From assembly GCF_000004075.3 (NCBI RefSeq), contig NC_026661.2, positions 1,364,001-1,428,000 of the forward strand: a DNA stretch of 64,000 bases. Direction: 5' to 3'. The stretch comes from Cucumis sativus. Taxonomy: Eukaryota; Streptophyta; Magnoliopsida; Cucurbitales; Cucurbitaceae. Each line of letters starts with the position of its first letter. Position 1 is the first letter of the stretch. Under the pieces are notes generated by a model that worked only from the letters and a program-made list of their open reading frames with translations, was not told the origin of the DNA and ran no database searches. Below are positions 1 to 11,558 of this stretch, piece after piece. The translations under genes and the position numbers were made by a program.

Positions 1-826
1 CCCTATTTTTGATAAGGTGCCGATATAAACTCTCAAGGTCTTCTTCGAGGTCTTGAATACTTGACTCTAATTTCCTCAGCAAGATTTGCACATCTTCAAT
101 TTGCACAATGCAATCAGATTTGTGACTGGTGATTGAATATAATGCAGCATCCACCATCTCTACTTCATTTCCACTTGTGTCATCTTCTTTGCTCACCACT
201 TTCTTTGGTTGCATGAACTTAGAAACGAAAGACCATTTGCTGATCTTTGATGGCAACTTTGATCCTGCTATAAATGACAACAAGGATTCAATGTTGTTAT
301 ATGTGACAGTTTCTGCCTCTTTTAACATACTAACAATTTCTGAACTTTCATCACTTTTTTGAGAACTTGATCTTTCCATTCCCTTCAAGGTCTTGTGGAT
401 TTCCTTCTTTATCATCTTCCTTGAGTTCAAATACTTTTGAACATCACCGACGGTGACATCTCCTCTTCTTCTACGCAAAGTTGACTCTAGTTCATGTGCG
501 CTTTCTTTTGTTTGAAACAATGCATCCTTAGCCATAGCACACAAGTCCAAGAGTTTGAGAGATCCTTCTAATTGGTCATCAATTGATTTGTTTTCAACAA
601 GAGCTAGACGGGTGAGTGGCAAAAGAAGCAACTTGTCAATACAATCATGTAAATCTTGAAGACCATCAAATTTTTGGCACAATGAAGAAGATGTAGAAGT
701 GGCTTCAGAGGACTTCAATCTGCAGAGATGTTCATCAACTTCATCCACAACTGGGTGTGGCTTGGAAGGCAAACTGTTCGAACGAATGTGGAATGATTTC
801 TTTTTGTTTGCAGCAAAGGAATCCAT
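1..826 (-). CDS. D1: DUF241 family protein, 3' end cut off by window edge
   Basis: The frame reads without a break from the ATG at 826 to the window edge: 275 codons, so only about eight residues and the stop are missing by comparison with its neighbours. It is intronless. The N-terminal family motif RSNSLPSKPHP is present and the last visible residues are HLIKNR, the start of the conserved C-terminal end. It belongs to group I with D2-D7, but differs by KKK after MDSFAAN, an FQTKES segment where the neighbours have SQMKES, and RRRGDVTVGD in the middle. DUF241 proteins are plant-specific, mostly helical and have no established biochemical activity. The start is fixed by alignment with all other copies. 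I see no signal peptide or membrane segment. Confidence 0.93.
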   Translation of the reverse strand, partial: MDSFAANKKKSFHIRSNSLPSKPHPVVDEVDEHLCRLKSSEATSTSSSLCQKFDGLQDLHDCIDKLLLLPLTRLALVENKSIDDQLEGSLKLLDLCAMAKDALFQTKESAHELESTLRRRRGDVTVGDVQKYLNSRKMIKKEIHKTLKGMERSSSQKSDESSEIVSMLKEAETVTYNNIESLLSFIAGSKLPSKISKWSFVSKFMQPKKVVSKEDDTSGNEVEMVDAALYSITSHKSDCIVQIEDVQILLRKLESSIQDLEEDLESLYRHLIKNR

Positions 827-2068
827 CTTTTTTTTTTTCAAAATCCAAAGCTAATGAACTACAAAAGATCAGTTTCAATTTGTTTTCATTTTTTGAAGAT
901 CCATGAGGGATATTTATATAACTTAAGTTGAGGGAGACATGAGGAATCTCAAGCTCATCTACTTGTATTAATTAATGGATTTGCAGAAGTAAATAATTTA
1001 GCATTGTCCATGCCATGCCTCCCTCCTAACTCTTTATTATCTCCACCATTATTGATGTTAATTTCTCTTATAATCAAATGGATGTATATGATACAAATGT
1101 CATTTGTTTATTATTCTTAGCTATATTAGTAATATCGTGTTCCCCATCTCAAGGTTTTTCTCTCATCATCTCATGTTCGTATTCTGCTATAGAAGAATTC
1201 TTAATTATGAGGCACACGCATGTTGTTGATGGAGTTAACATCATTATGAGATACAACCTAATTAGCTTTACTATTATGCATATAATTGAACTAAATTGTC
1301 TCTTAGATGAAAGACAATGAGCATGAAGTTGTTTGAAAGTTAATTTCAAGCTTCCCCATGTGATTCTTGTGTGCCTAAAACATTGCTGAGACAACTGGAA
1401 TCTTTCACAGCAAAGCAATGCTAATTTGATGCTTAGTTTCATTAGGTAGTCTTTGTTACCTAATTGACCTCTAGTTTACAAACCAGAAATTAGCTTTGAG
1501 GGGAAAATCACTTTTGAAGAGAAAAATAATCCTTTTCCCTTTTCTTACCATAGCTGATCTTTTGTGAAGGAGTGCATGTCAATTGCTATTAAACCGTGCT
1601 CATGTTAGACTTTTTTTTTAGTAGAATGCAATCTACAAAGAAAGTGGAGAGAATTAAAAGAATAAAACGATGAACCGTTTTGCTTCTCCATTTTAAAAGA
1701 GCATGGGGATGTGTTTAGATAATGGTCTTATCTCCATGTTCTTATCTGGTTAACTTTGGACTAAGTCCACGATAGGACTCAAAAAGTTTCGTAAGGATAA
1801 AGTTTATTATCCTGTATTTAAGGATCATTCTCCCTTCTATTTCACATGGAACTACGTTTGCATTCCCAACAATCTCAACAATACTAATATTGCAAAAAGC
1901 TAGCTAAAGAAGGAGAAAAAAGATACTAAACTCACAATATGTGTTTGCTATAAAAAAAGTTGTGAAATGTATTTGTATATACTATGCCTGTATTTTGGTG
2001 TTTACACATTAGACAAAAATGGATTCCGTTAGGAATTGGCCATTCAGCTACTATCTAAGCTTTCATCC
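827..2068. other. Spacer between D1 and D2
   Basis: This spacer holds the D1 promoter, then unassigned AT-rich sequence. A palindromic block at 1296-1317 (arms TTGTCT and AGACAA) recurs in other spacers. A following segment around 1380-1480 (GGAATCTTTCACAGCA and so on) also recurs downstream of most copies. Open frames near 1078-1442 show no family resemblance, and I do not call them. Confidence 0.6.
911..1021 (-). promoter_or_regulatory. D1 promoter: TATA box and TGTCTC-type elements
   Basis: A TATATAAATA box (911-920, minus strand) lies about 85 bp before the D1 ATG. GAGACA at 934-939 (TGTCTC on the minus strand) sits just upstream of it. The distal arm, TGTCTC in most other copies, is TGCCTC here (1016-1021). 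Confidence 0.6.
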
Positions 2069-2920
2069 TTAGTAATTTAGGATGTTAAGAAAAGAAACTC
2101 TGTTTTTTACAAGACGTCGATATAGACTCTCGAGATCTTCTTCAAAGTCACAAATGCATGACTCCAATTTCCTTAGAGACTTTTGCACATCTTCAACTTG
2201 CACAAGGAAATCAGATTTGTGATTGGTGATTGAGCATAAAGCAACATCCACCATCTCTACTTCATTTTCATTTGTGTCTTCATCTTTGCTCACCACTTTC
2301 TTGGGTTGAATGAACTTAGAAACCAAGGACCATCTGCTCATCTTTGATGGAAACTTTGGTCCTGCTACAAATAACAATAAGGATTCAATGCTGTTATATG
2401 TAACAGTTTCTGCCTCCTTTAGCAAGCTAACAATTTCTGAACTTTCATCACTTTTCTGGAAATTTGTTTTTTTCATTCCCTTCAAGGTCATGTGGATTGC
2501 CTTCTTTACCATTTTCCTTGAGTTCAAATACTTTTGAACATCAATCTTGTCATCTTTTCTTCTTCGTAACGCTGACTCAAGTTCGTGTGCAGATTCTTTC
2601 ATTTGAGATAAAACATCCTTAGCCAAAGCACACACATCCAAGATCTTGAGAGATCCTTCTAGCAAGTCATCAACTGATTTGTTGTCAACAAGAGCTTGAT
2701 GGGTGTGTGGCAAGAGAAGCAACTTATCAATAGAATCTTGCAAATCTTGAAGTCCATCAAGTTTTTGGCACAAAGAAGAAGATGAAGAAGTGGCTTCTTC
2801 AGATGCTCTCAATCTGCAAAGATTTTCATTAACTTCATCCACAACTGGATGTGGCTTTGAGGGCAAACTGTTTGAACGAATGTGGAACGATTTCTTTGAG
2901 TTTGCAGCAAAGGAATCCAT
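2069..2920 (-). CDS. D2: DUF241 family protein (group I)
   Basis: Intronless gene for 283 residues. RSNSLPSKPHP is at residues 15-25, followed by a Ser-rich stretch (about 42-50). A helical body follows with LLEGSLKILDVCALAKDVLSQ, ELESALRRRK, YLNSRKMVKKAIH and the family signature VAGPKFPSK. The C-terminus is KNRVSFLNILNY. The length is normal for DUF241 (PF03087), whose biochemical role is unknown. D2 is nearly identical to D3: I count about nine base differences over 852. The identity extends through the promoter to about 3340, whereas the 3' flank differs much more. This suggests gene conversion or very recent copying. The start is set by the conserved MDSF and by TATA spacing. Confidence 0.95.
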   Translation of the reverse strand: MDSFAANSKKSFHIRSNSLPSKPHPVVDEVNENLCRLRASEEATSSSSSLCQKLDGLQDLQDSIDKLLLLPHTHQALVDNKSVDDLLEGSLKILDVCALAKDVLSQMKESAHELESALRRRKDDKIDVQKYLNSRKMVKKAIHMTLKGMKKTNFQKSDESSEIVSLLKEAETVTYNSIESLLLFVAGPKFPSKMSRWSLVSKFIQPKKVVSKDEDTNENEVEMVDVALCSITNHKSDFLVQVEDVQKSLRKLESCICDFEEDLESLYRRLVKNRVSFLNILNY

Positions 2921-4120
2921 CTTTTTTACAAAATTCTAAGCTAATGAATTGAAGAACAGCCAAAGCAGTTTCAAGTTGACTTCCATCTTTTGGCCTTCAA
3001 GAGCTTATTTATATAACTCTGGCTTAGGGGGAGACACGAGGAATCTGAAGCTCATCTAATTGCAATTAATTAGTGATATGTTTAAGCAAATAATTCAGCA
3101 ATGTTCACGCTTTGTCTCCCTCCCACCTCTTTATTATCTCCACTATTATTGATGCTAATCTCTTTATTATCAAATGGATGTATTTCTGATACAAAACTCA
3201 TATGTTCATAACTCATAGCTGTATTGAAATAAAGAAATGTAATGGGATAAAGCACTGTCTCCTATAGTTTCAAGGCAGATTTAGTTGTATGAAAATATCT
3301 AATTGGTCCTCATTTAATTGACATATTTTTTGTGGATTATTAAACAAGAAGCATGGATATGGATACAGATATAGGACATGAAAAATATATAGTGACTTAG
3401 CTGAAAAAGAAAATCTAAGATTTGTCAAGATAAAGTTTTTGATAATGGTTTTTGTTTCTCAAATTTTTGTTTATTTATTTTAATTTATATACATTCCTTT
3501 ATTTTTGTTATTGAAATGTATGCTTTTACCACCCAAACTTTAATATATGATTTTTCATTTATCTTAAAGAAACACTTTGTTTTCTTGTCAAATTCTAAAA
3601 ACAAAAACAAGTATGTGAAAAGTGCCTTTCTTAGTCCCCGAAACTTGGCTAAGTTTTTTTAAAAAATGATGGTAACAAGTCATGAAAACTTGTTGGTCCA
3701 AGTAGTATTTATAAATTTTATTTTCAAAAGCCAAAAGGTTATCGAATGGTGCATTTATTTTAAAACTTGACTTAATTTTTTAAAACATCGATAGTATGTG
3801 AACAAGAAGACAAATATAGTCTGTACAAACTTAATTTTTAAAAATCAAAATCTAAAAAAGAGTACACTTGATAACACTTCAATTTTTTATTTTTGTCTTT
3901 GAAATTTGCTTGTTTTCTCTCAATCTCTTAATTATTTTTTTCACCTTTTCTTCCTCTTCTTCTTCTTTTTATTATTGAGTTCTTATTAAAATTTCAAAAA
4001 CCAAACCAAAAAATGGAATAACTTCCAAAAAGGCCTAATGTAATGGTTATCAAAACAGGTGTTGAATTTACCAATTGAGTATCAGGTTTCTCCTTGGGCA
4101 TATGCTAAAAATGACTGTCA
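2921..4120. other. Spacer left of the copia element
   Basis: Contains the D2 promoter up to about 3340, where close similarity to the D3 flank ends. The rest is AT-rich sequence with homopolymer runs and no supportable gene. Its right end (4110-4120) continues, across the transposon, into 8904 onwards. Confidence 0.6.
3006..3118 (-). promoter_or_regulatory. D2 promoter: TATA box and inverted TGTCTC pair
   Basis: TATATAAATA at 3006-3015 lies 86 bp before the ATG. GAGACA is at 3031-3036 and TGTCTC at 3113-3118, giving an inverted pair 76 bp apart. TGTCTC is the classical auxin response element core; function here is inferred. Confidence 0.6.
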
Positions 4121-4125
4121 TAGCC
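4121..4125. repeat. Target site duplication, left (TAGCC)
   Basis: Five bases directly before the left LTR. They match 8899-8903 (TGGCC) except for one base. Confidence 0.7.
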
Positions 4126-4428
4126 TGTGGGCTATTAATTTGCCATAATCTTCCTAAATAGGTGGAAGAATTAAGTTATTTTTCTATTTATTGTTTTTGG
4201 TTATTTGTTTTTTAATCATGTCCAAAGTTTTAGCAAGCACTAAGTTAGTGGGTTACTAATTTTTGCTTCTTTTTAGACTATAAATATTAGTCCATCAAAT
4301 TGAATAAAGGTAAGAAGTTCCATTTAATTTTCTCTCCCTCTTGGCAATATATCTTACAAAGTATTTATCTTTGCTTTCTTCAAGAAGAGTGCGTGAGATT
4401 TTGCAGATCATTTGTTGTAAAACCAACA
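4126..4428 (+). repeat. 5' LTR of the copia element
   Basis: 303 bp, starting TGTGGG and ending CCAACA. It contains a TATAAATA box near 4279-4286. It differs from the 3' LTR at six positions, three of them clustered in the T-rich stretch just before the TATA region. Confidence 0.95.
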
Positions 4429-4430
4429 TT

Positions 4431-4442
4431 TGGTATCAGAGC
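4431..4442 (+). other. Primer binding site for initiator tRNA-Met
   Basis: TGGTATCAGAGC starts two bases after the 5' LTR. It is the usual plant copia sequence complementary to the 3' end of initiator methionine tRNA. Confidence 0.9.
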
Positions 4443-4474
4443 AGGTTGTCTTCTCATCGCATATTCCAACGAAG

Positions 4475-7400
4475 ATGGCAAGCACCTCGCAGCAAACAAA
4501 GGAGAATGGTGGAACTACACGGTGTGGATGATAAAGGCAGAAGCAATCCTCGATGCCCAAGGAGTTTGGAAAGCAATAGAGCCAGCGAGAGGAGCCGAAG
4601 TGGATGTGAAGAAAGACAAGAACGCGCATGCATACATTCTCCAATGCAACCCGGAAGATGTGCTTCTACAAATCGCTAAGAAGAAGACCACAAAGGAAAT
4701 ATGGGATAGTCTCAAGACAAGGTACTTGGGCAGTGAGCGGGTGAAGATGGCGAGAGTTTAAACTTTGAAGAGTGAGTTTAATGTTCTTCGGATGAAGGAA
4801 ACCGAGACGATCGATGAGTTCGTAGGAAAAATCAGCAGATTAGCAAGTAAGTTCACCACCCTCGGAGTTGCACTTGAGGATTCATCATTGGTCAAGAAGC
4901 TCCTCGATTCCGTCCCCGACAAATATATTCCCATTGTCGCCGGAATTGAACAATTTCAAGATCTTGAAACCATGCCATTTGAAGGAGCAATTGGACGGAT
5001 GAAGGCGTACGAGGAACGAACAACACGACTTCGAGAAAACAATAACAACGCCGATGGACAACTCCTACTTACCCATGCCGAATGGAAAGCTAGACAAAAA
5101 GGACATAGTGGTGACAACTCCTCGATGAACAAAGGGCGCAGATTTGGTGGTACTGATCGAGGAAGATGGCGAGGACGTGGTTGTGGCACTGAGCGTCAAA
5201 ATAGTGCGGGAGGCACTAGCAGCACTGGAAATGCATGGCACTCGTGATAAAAGTCACATTAAGTGTTTCACTTGCAACAAGATGGGACATTACGCGTCGG
5301 AATGTTGTGGAAAAGATCGTGACGAGGAAGCTCATCTAACTTGTGCCGCCGAAGAAGAACCGACTTTGATGATGGCCATGTCCCAGGAGGGGACACGTAC
5401 TAGATGTGATCAGGAGAATGCCATACTACTCAGCAAAGAGCGGTTGTTGCCAGAGATGTATTGCAACGACAAGAATGGAGAAAATAATGATGTTTGGTAT
5501 CTAGACAACGGTGCTAGTAACCACATGACTGGCCATCGTGAGAAGTTCCAAGAATTACATGAAAGCTTCACTGGGAGGGTGAAGTTTGGCGATGGATCAA
5601 CCATTCAGATCATGGGAAAAGGAACAGTCATGTTTGAGTGCAAGAAAGGTGATCAAAAGGCTCTCCAAGAGGTGTATTACATTCCAAAACTATGTAGTAA
5701 CATCATAAGCCTAGGACAAATGACAGAAAACGGAAATAAGGTGCAAATGATAGAAGATATCATGAAAGTGTCTGACAGGAGTGGAAAGCTTTTGATGTCG
5801 GTAAAGCGAACTCAAAATCGTTTGTACAAGATAACTTTGAAGACACTCAAGCAAGTCTGCCTTCTGACAAGCCTAGAAGATCCAACATGGTTATGGCACG
5901 TGAGACTTGGCCATGTAAATTTTCATCACTTGAAGCTCATGGGGGAGAAGAAATTGGTAGTTGGAGTACCACTAGTGACTCAACCGAACAAGTTATGTGA
6001 AGCGTGCGTGATTACCAAACAAGCCAGATTGCCCTTCCCCTGTCAATCAACATATAGAGCAGAGAAGCCATTAGAACTCCTCCATGCTGATATATGCGAA
6101 CCGATTTCACCATGTACTCTTGCTGGAAACAAGTATTTTCTGTTGATCGTTGACGATTCCACAAGATGGATGTGGCTGTATATGTTGGAGGCAAAAAGTG
6201 ACGCATTTGAAGCATTCAAGAAATTCAAACTCTTAATGGAGAACAAGACGGAGTACAAGATCAGAACGCTTCGGACGGATCGAGGTGGTGAGTTCTTATC
6301 TGCAGAGTTCACTCAATTTTGCAAAAAATAAGGAATCAAACGACACCTCACCGCTCCATATTCACCACAACAAAATGGCATTGTAGAGCGTCGTAACTGC
6401 ACCGTAATGGCGATGACGAGATCACTCGTCAAAAGCATGCATGTGCCTGCAAAAATTTGGGGAGAGGCAGTGAGACACGCGGTTTATTTGTTAAACCGTC
6501 TTCCAACGAAGGCCCTTGGAGAACGCACACCATTTGAAGCTTGGATGTGGAGAAAACCACATCTTGCACACTTGAGAGTCTTTAGTTGTGTGGCATATGT
6601 AAAGAACACAACCCCTCACCTCAAGAAACTCGACGATCGAAGCTCACCAATGGTATATTTTGGTGTCGAAGAAGGATGCAAAGCCCATCGCTTATATGAC
6701 CCAGGTCGTGGAAAACTACAAATGAGTAGATATGTTCTTTTTCAAGAGAATCTTGAATGGGCTTGGAACGAAGTTGTTAGTGATGGTAAGGAGATTACAG
6801 AGTTTCAGGTGATGGACCAATTTTATTCTGACGAGTTCGAAAACTTGGAGGATGCAGAAACTGGGGTTGAAAATGCCTTACCACATGCAACTGAGATACT
6901 TGCAATTGGAGAGACTAGTCCATCTCCTCCATCGACTAACACACCGGTCCGTCTAAGATCTCTCAGTGACATCTACACCAACACAGAGGAAGTTGTAGGT
7001 GGTGATGAACAAGAGAATGAGGTGATGATGGTAGTATCCGAAGAACCGACTTGTTACCAAGAAGCTGTTACAGAGGGTCGCTGGTACGAAGCAATGAAGA
7101 ACGAATTAAAATCCATTGAGAAAAACAACACATGGAGTCTGACCGAGCTTTCACTAAGACAAAAACCCATTGGTCTAAAATGGGTGTTCAAATTGAAGAA
7201 AGACCCTAATGGAGAAGTTGTCAAGCACAAAGCAAGATTGGTTGCTAAAAGCTATGTACAAAGACAAGGCATTGACTTTGAAGAAGTTTTTGCACCGGTT
7301 GCAGGACTTGACACCATTCGAGTCATTCTTGCACTCGCTGCAAACCAAAGTTGGGAGGTACACCATCTAGATATGAAGTCGGCATTTCTCAATGGAGAAT

Positions 7401-8588
7401 TGGAAGAGGAAGATATATGTTACTCAACCGGAGGGTTTTGAGGTTCCAAATGAAAAACACAAGGTGTATAGATTGTCAAAGGCTCTCTATGGATTGAGGC
7501 AAGCTCCACGAGCTTGGAACATTCGACTTGATAGGAGTCTCAAAGATCTTGGTTTTAGAAAATGCACTCAAGAGCAAGCAATCTACACAAGAAGAGAAGA
7601 AGAGGAATGTGTTCTTGTTGGAGTGTATGTTGACGATCTCATTGTAACAGGAAGTAACACTGAAAAGGTCAATAAGTTCAAGCAACAAATAATGGCAAAA
7701 TTTGAAATGAGCGACTTAGGCCTTCTCTCTTACTACTTAGGAATTGAAGTTGAACAACAGAAGGGTCGAATCATGCTCAAACAACCAACTTATGCCAAAA
7801 GAATTTTGTCCCAGTTTGGAATGGCTGATTGCAATGCCACAAAGTACCCGATGGAACCCAAGGCACAACTTCACAAAGACACGGAAGGAGCACCAATTGA
7901 TGCTACGGAGTACAGAAGCATCGTTGGTTGTCTTAGATACTTACTGAACACAAGGCCAGATCTTTCATATGTTGTTGGGATGGCGAGTAGGTATATGGAA
8001 AGGCCTACAACCATGCATTACAAGGTGGTCAAGCAAATACTTAGGTATTTGAGAGGGACGATTCATTTTGGGCTCACTTATACGAAAGGTCCCAGAGAAT
8101 TCAATATATTCGGTTATTCTGACAGTAATTTATCCGGTGATCTCGACGGGAGGAAAAGCACAAGTGGAATGACATTCTACTTAAACGAAAGCTTGGTTTC
8201 ATGGAATTCGCAAAAGCAAAAGACGGTGGCACTCTCATCTTGCGAAGCCGAGTTCATTGCAGCCACTACCGCAGCTTGCCAAGCATTGTGGTTAAGATGC
8301 CTTGTTAGCGAGATAGTCGGAATGGAGCCAAGGCCGGTAACATTATTTGTGGACAACAAATCCGCGATAGCTCTCATGAAGAATCCCGTATTTCATGGTC
8401 GCAGCAAGCACATAGATACACGTTTTCATTTCATTCGAGAGTGTGTCGAGAATGGACAAATTATCGTTGAATTTGTCAACACTAAAGAACAACGAGCTGA
8501 TGTTCTGACTAAAGCATTGGCGGGAGTAAAGTTAGCTGCTATGCGTCAACTACTTGGTGTTCGTAACTTAGAATCATGTCAGAATTAG
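4475..8588 (+). pseudogene. Disabled gag-pol polyprotein of the Ty1/copia element
   Basis: Reading starts at ATG 4475 (MASTSQQTK), but the frame is shifted near 4505-4515 before the gag body. A stop interrupts gag at 4759-4761. The frame changes again near 5240, before the zinc knuckle CFTCNKMGHYASEC (5264-5305). The protease motif LDNGAS is at about 5501-5518. Integrase shows the zinc-binding H/C pattern (WHVRLGH, CEAC) and TDRGGEF, is interrupted by a stop at 6329-6331, then continues with SPQQNGIVERRN. A third frameshift lies near 7410, at the start of the reverse transcriptase core. The catalytic YVDDL is intact at 7626-7640. RNase H (SSCEAEFIA, SKHIDTRFH) runs to the stop at 8588. The domains are clearly recognisable, so decay is recent. 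Confidence 0.93.
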
Positions 8589-8595
8589 GGGGTAG
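8585..8595 (+). other. Polypurine tract of the copia element
   Basis: A TTAGGGGGTAG run lies directly before the 3' LTR, where plus-strand DNA synthesis is primed in this class of element. Confidence 0.75.
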
Positions 8596-8898
8596 TGTGG
8601 GCTATTAATTTGCCATAATCTTCCTAAATAGGTGGAAGAATTAAGTTATTTTTCTATTTATTGTTTTTGGTTATTTGTTTTTTAATCATGTCCAAAGTTT
8701 TAGCAAGCACTAAGTTAGTGGGTTACTAATTTTTTATTTTTTTTAGACTATAAATATTAGTCCATCAAATTGAATAAAGGTAAGAAGTTCCATTTAATTT
8801 TCTCTCCCTTTTGGCAATATATCTTACAAAGTATTTATCTTTGCTTTCTTCAAGAAGAGTGCGTGAGATTTTACAGATCCTTTGTTGTAAAACCAACA
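8596..8898 (+). repeat. 3' LTR of the copia element
   Basis: 303 bp with the same ends as the left LTR and about 98% identity by eye. The following TGGCC (8899-8903) is the right target duplication. Confidence 0.95.
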
Positions 8899-9243
8899 TG
8901 GCCTATGTCAATGTACAATAAATGTCTCTTCTTGACCAAGCTTTCAACTCATTGTTTAATTAAACCAATGCTTTAGGATTGCACGAGAAAGAATTTTCTA
9001 CAATCAAGGCAGTAGCATCAACTTTTTTGGCTAATCTTGAAAGTACAGAACCGTGTCTCCATCTGGAAGGAAAAGATTGTCGCTTTACACATGCAAATGC
9101 TTGAGAATCTTCTTCCTCCCAATATGTCTGATTAATTTTCTATTTTCAAAGGGCTTCTTCCCTTATGGCTCCGTTGCTCAAGTGTCTATATTGAAATATT
9201 TTGAATCTGTTATCCGATGCTTCAAATGATTAAGTATGAGATT

Positions 9244-10555
9244 ATAGTGGCCAGTTAGCAAGTTGGGGTCTAGAGGCGACATGCACGGGTGAAAGCTTGG
9301 GAGCAACGCCAGCTAAATTAGTATAGACATACAAGTTATTTAAAACTTTGATATTCTTCTTTAATGATTAAAACGTTCTCTCCTGGTGGTAGATGTGATG
9401 TAGCCTTTTACTGTCACCTTTGAATGGCCAATAAAATAAAATTTATATTATACTTACCTATATTACTAAGTAGTACAAGTGGAAAGACTGATTTGATCCT
9501 TAAAAAAGAACGGAGATTAGTTCCTCAAAGTTAATTATTTAGTTAAGTTGATAAATGGGGTTCGTGTGATTTCAGATTCAAATATGCATGAAAGTGCAAG
9601 AAAAATAAAACATAGAAATACAATCAATCAAAACATTCTAGAATGAGATTATACTTAAAGAAATTTTGATCATCGAAGGATCAGAGCTTGACTTTAACTC
9701 CTTAACTATGCATAGCCCAATTGATTAGAAAAGCTAACCAATGGTCCTAGATATCAAATTTGCCAATTTAATTAGTTTAGAAGCAACCTAATCAATTTAA
9801 TGCTAGGATAAATTTCTAATAGGAAAAGCGTGATTAGAAATTTAATATATTTTTTCCTAAGTTAATAGAACAATGCTGTTTGTTCTCGACCACAAATCAA
9901 AGCCTATCTAACCTATTTCTTCTTGGAGATTAACATATAATTATATATCACATATTATACATTAATCAAAAGCAAGGAATTGCACAATCAAGCATTGGTT
10001 GTCAATCAATAACAAAATAACGTAATTCATAATAATCAATGAATCAATAGTAAAATCTATAGACAAGAAATCTCAATCATATTATCTAAATACTCCAAAA
10101 AATATAATGAGTTTCTCCAAAATCCTCTAAATTAGGAAAAACAAAGGACTTACCTTCCCATAACCGTGGAAAAGATAGAGATCCACATTTTGCTTGATTA
10201 CAAAGATAGACGAAAGTAAACCTAAAAACTAATGTTGTAGATGAATAGAGAAAGGAGAAAAGAAGAAAACAAGTGGTCACTTGTCAAGAATAGTCATCTG
10301 GATCCAAAGATATAACCTAAGAACAAAGTTGCGAATTTATAACCAAGCGAGGTGTAACACAGCTGCAGTGCTACACCATTTTTCAGCAGTCTGTGAAGAG
10401 AGATAAACCCCACAGCTGCCTATGCCTTGGATGTCCTTTTAGCTTCTAATTGCTCTAAATTAACCTCAAACAACCCGTAACGCTTCGTAATGCTTGTACT
10501 TAAATTTTATAAATGAATAAGATTAGAGGCGCTAAGATAGCACATTTTCGGTGCT
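9244..10555. other. Unassigned insertion of about 1.3 kb
   Basis: The sequence left of about 9243 and right of about 10556 aligns with adjacent positions in another spacer (about 45895-46060), so the material between appears inserted. It encodes nothing I recognise. A perfect 8-bp stem (GATAGCAC / GTGCTATC, 10536-10543 and 10551-10558) lies at its right end. It could be a non-autonomous element or a retrotransposon non-coding end. Confidence 0.4.
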
Positions 10556-11462
10556 ATCAGGATGTAGCTACCACACTGTCGGTAAATCACATAAATCTCT
10601 ATCTTTTTGCTAGTCGATTTCATTTATGTCATAACAATATATGTCGGATAATTTGTACATTATGCAGCACAAGAGTGCTGTTGACAGAGTTGGCATCTTA
10701 TAGAAAGGAACGGTATTGCCATATTCATTTTTATCATTTTCAGCTTTTTACATTAGAATTACATTAGGTCAGTCTCAATTCCATAATTTTGGGTTCTTAC
10801 TTGATTCAATGAAGAATATTTTATGGTACCATAATGATAGAAAAGGGCCTTTACCAATGACTTCAATACAGTTTTCCCTTTTGCTTTCTCATTTCTGATA
10901 ACAAAAAGGGCAAGGATCAGAAATGCCAACTGAGTTAATTTGTTAGGAAAGGGAAACTTCAGGTTTATTTGCATTGACACCTTAAGATTTTTTTCTTTTT
11001 TTGGAAAACCTCATTTTTATTTTAAAGCTATTTTGAGTGGCTACCAAACACTCCATTTTTTTAGAACAATCTTATTTTCTAAATTAAACACTTGAAATGT
11101 ATTCCAATCACAATGGGTTCTCATTCTGACTGTATTTTCTTTGCTGCTGCTTTCTCAACTGATCTGTCCTGAGGCAGGACTTTCTTCTTATATGTGGTTT
11201 GTATTAAATCTTCTTAAGGTTGTCAGCTCCCAATGTGCTTCCTTCTATGCTCACTACTCAAGATTATGTCTTACGTCTACTTCCTTTGGCTCGTTCAGGA
11301 TGTTCTCAATCATCATGATGTCAATGAATTTTCTTGTCAAGATAAGTAATGTGGATTTGATTGAGTATCCACACCAGAAAATTCATTTAGGCTTGCTATT
11401 GTTTTCTGTTAGGATAAATAGGGGACTCCCTGTATTACACAATGGTACTGTCAAATACTACA

Positions 11463-11558
11463 TACCCTTTACATATTTCTTCAATGGTAGGAGATACCCT
11501 TTACATATTTCTACAATGGTAGGAGATACCCTTCACATATTTCTACAATGGTATGAGA
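11463..11558 (+). repeat. Minisatellite, three 32-bp units
   Basis: Three consecutive units begin TACCCTTTACATATTTCT or close variants, at 11463-11494, 11495-11526 and 11527-11558. They differ by a few substitutions. Confidence 0.9.

Larger units (their letters stand above)
4126..8898 (+). mobile_element. Ty1/copia LTR retrotransposon, complete structure but coding-disabled
   Basis: The element has two direct 303-bp LTRs beginning TGTGGG and ending CCAACA. A primer binding site follows the left LTR and a purine-rich tract precedes the right LTR. Between them lie gag and pol in copia order: zinc knuckle, protease, integrase, reverse transcriptase, RNase H. The flanks TAGCC (4121-4125) and TGGCC (8899-8903) fit a 5-bp target duplication with one change. 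The LTRs differ at six positions by my count (about 2%), so the insertion is fairly young. A paralogous empty site is visible at about 15121-15175, which confirms the ends. Two in-frame stops and three frameshifts disable it, so movement would need proteins from elsewhere. Confidence 0.96.

Noticed and set aside
2310-2537. Plus-strand open frame that recurs opposite DUF241 genes (also near 129, 13692, 16808, 21017, 25206, 29986, 32371, 35868, 38406)
   Set aside because: It lies antisense inside the coding region, and its similarity between copies is explained by conservation of the DUF241 codons.
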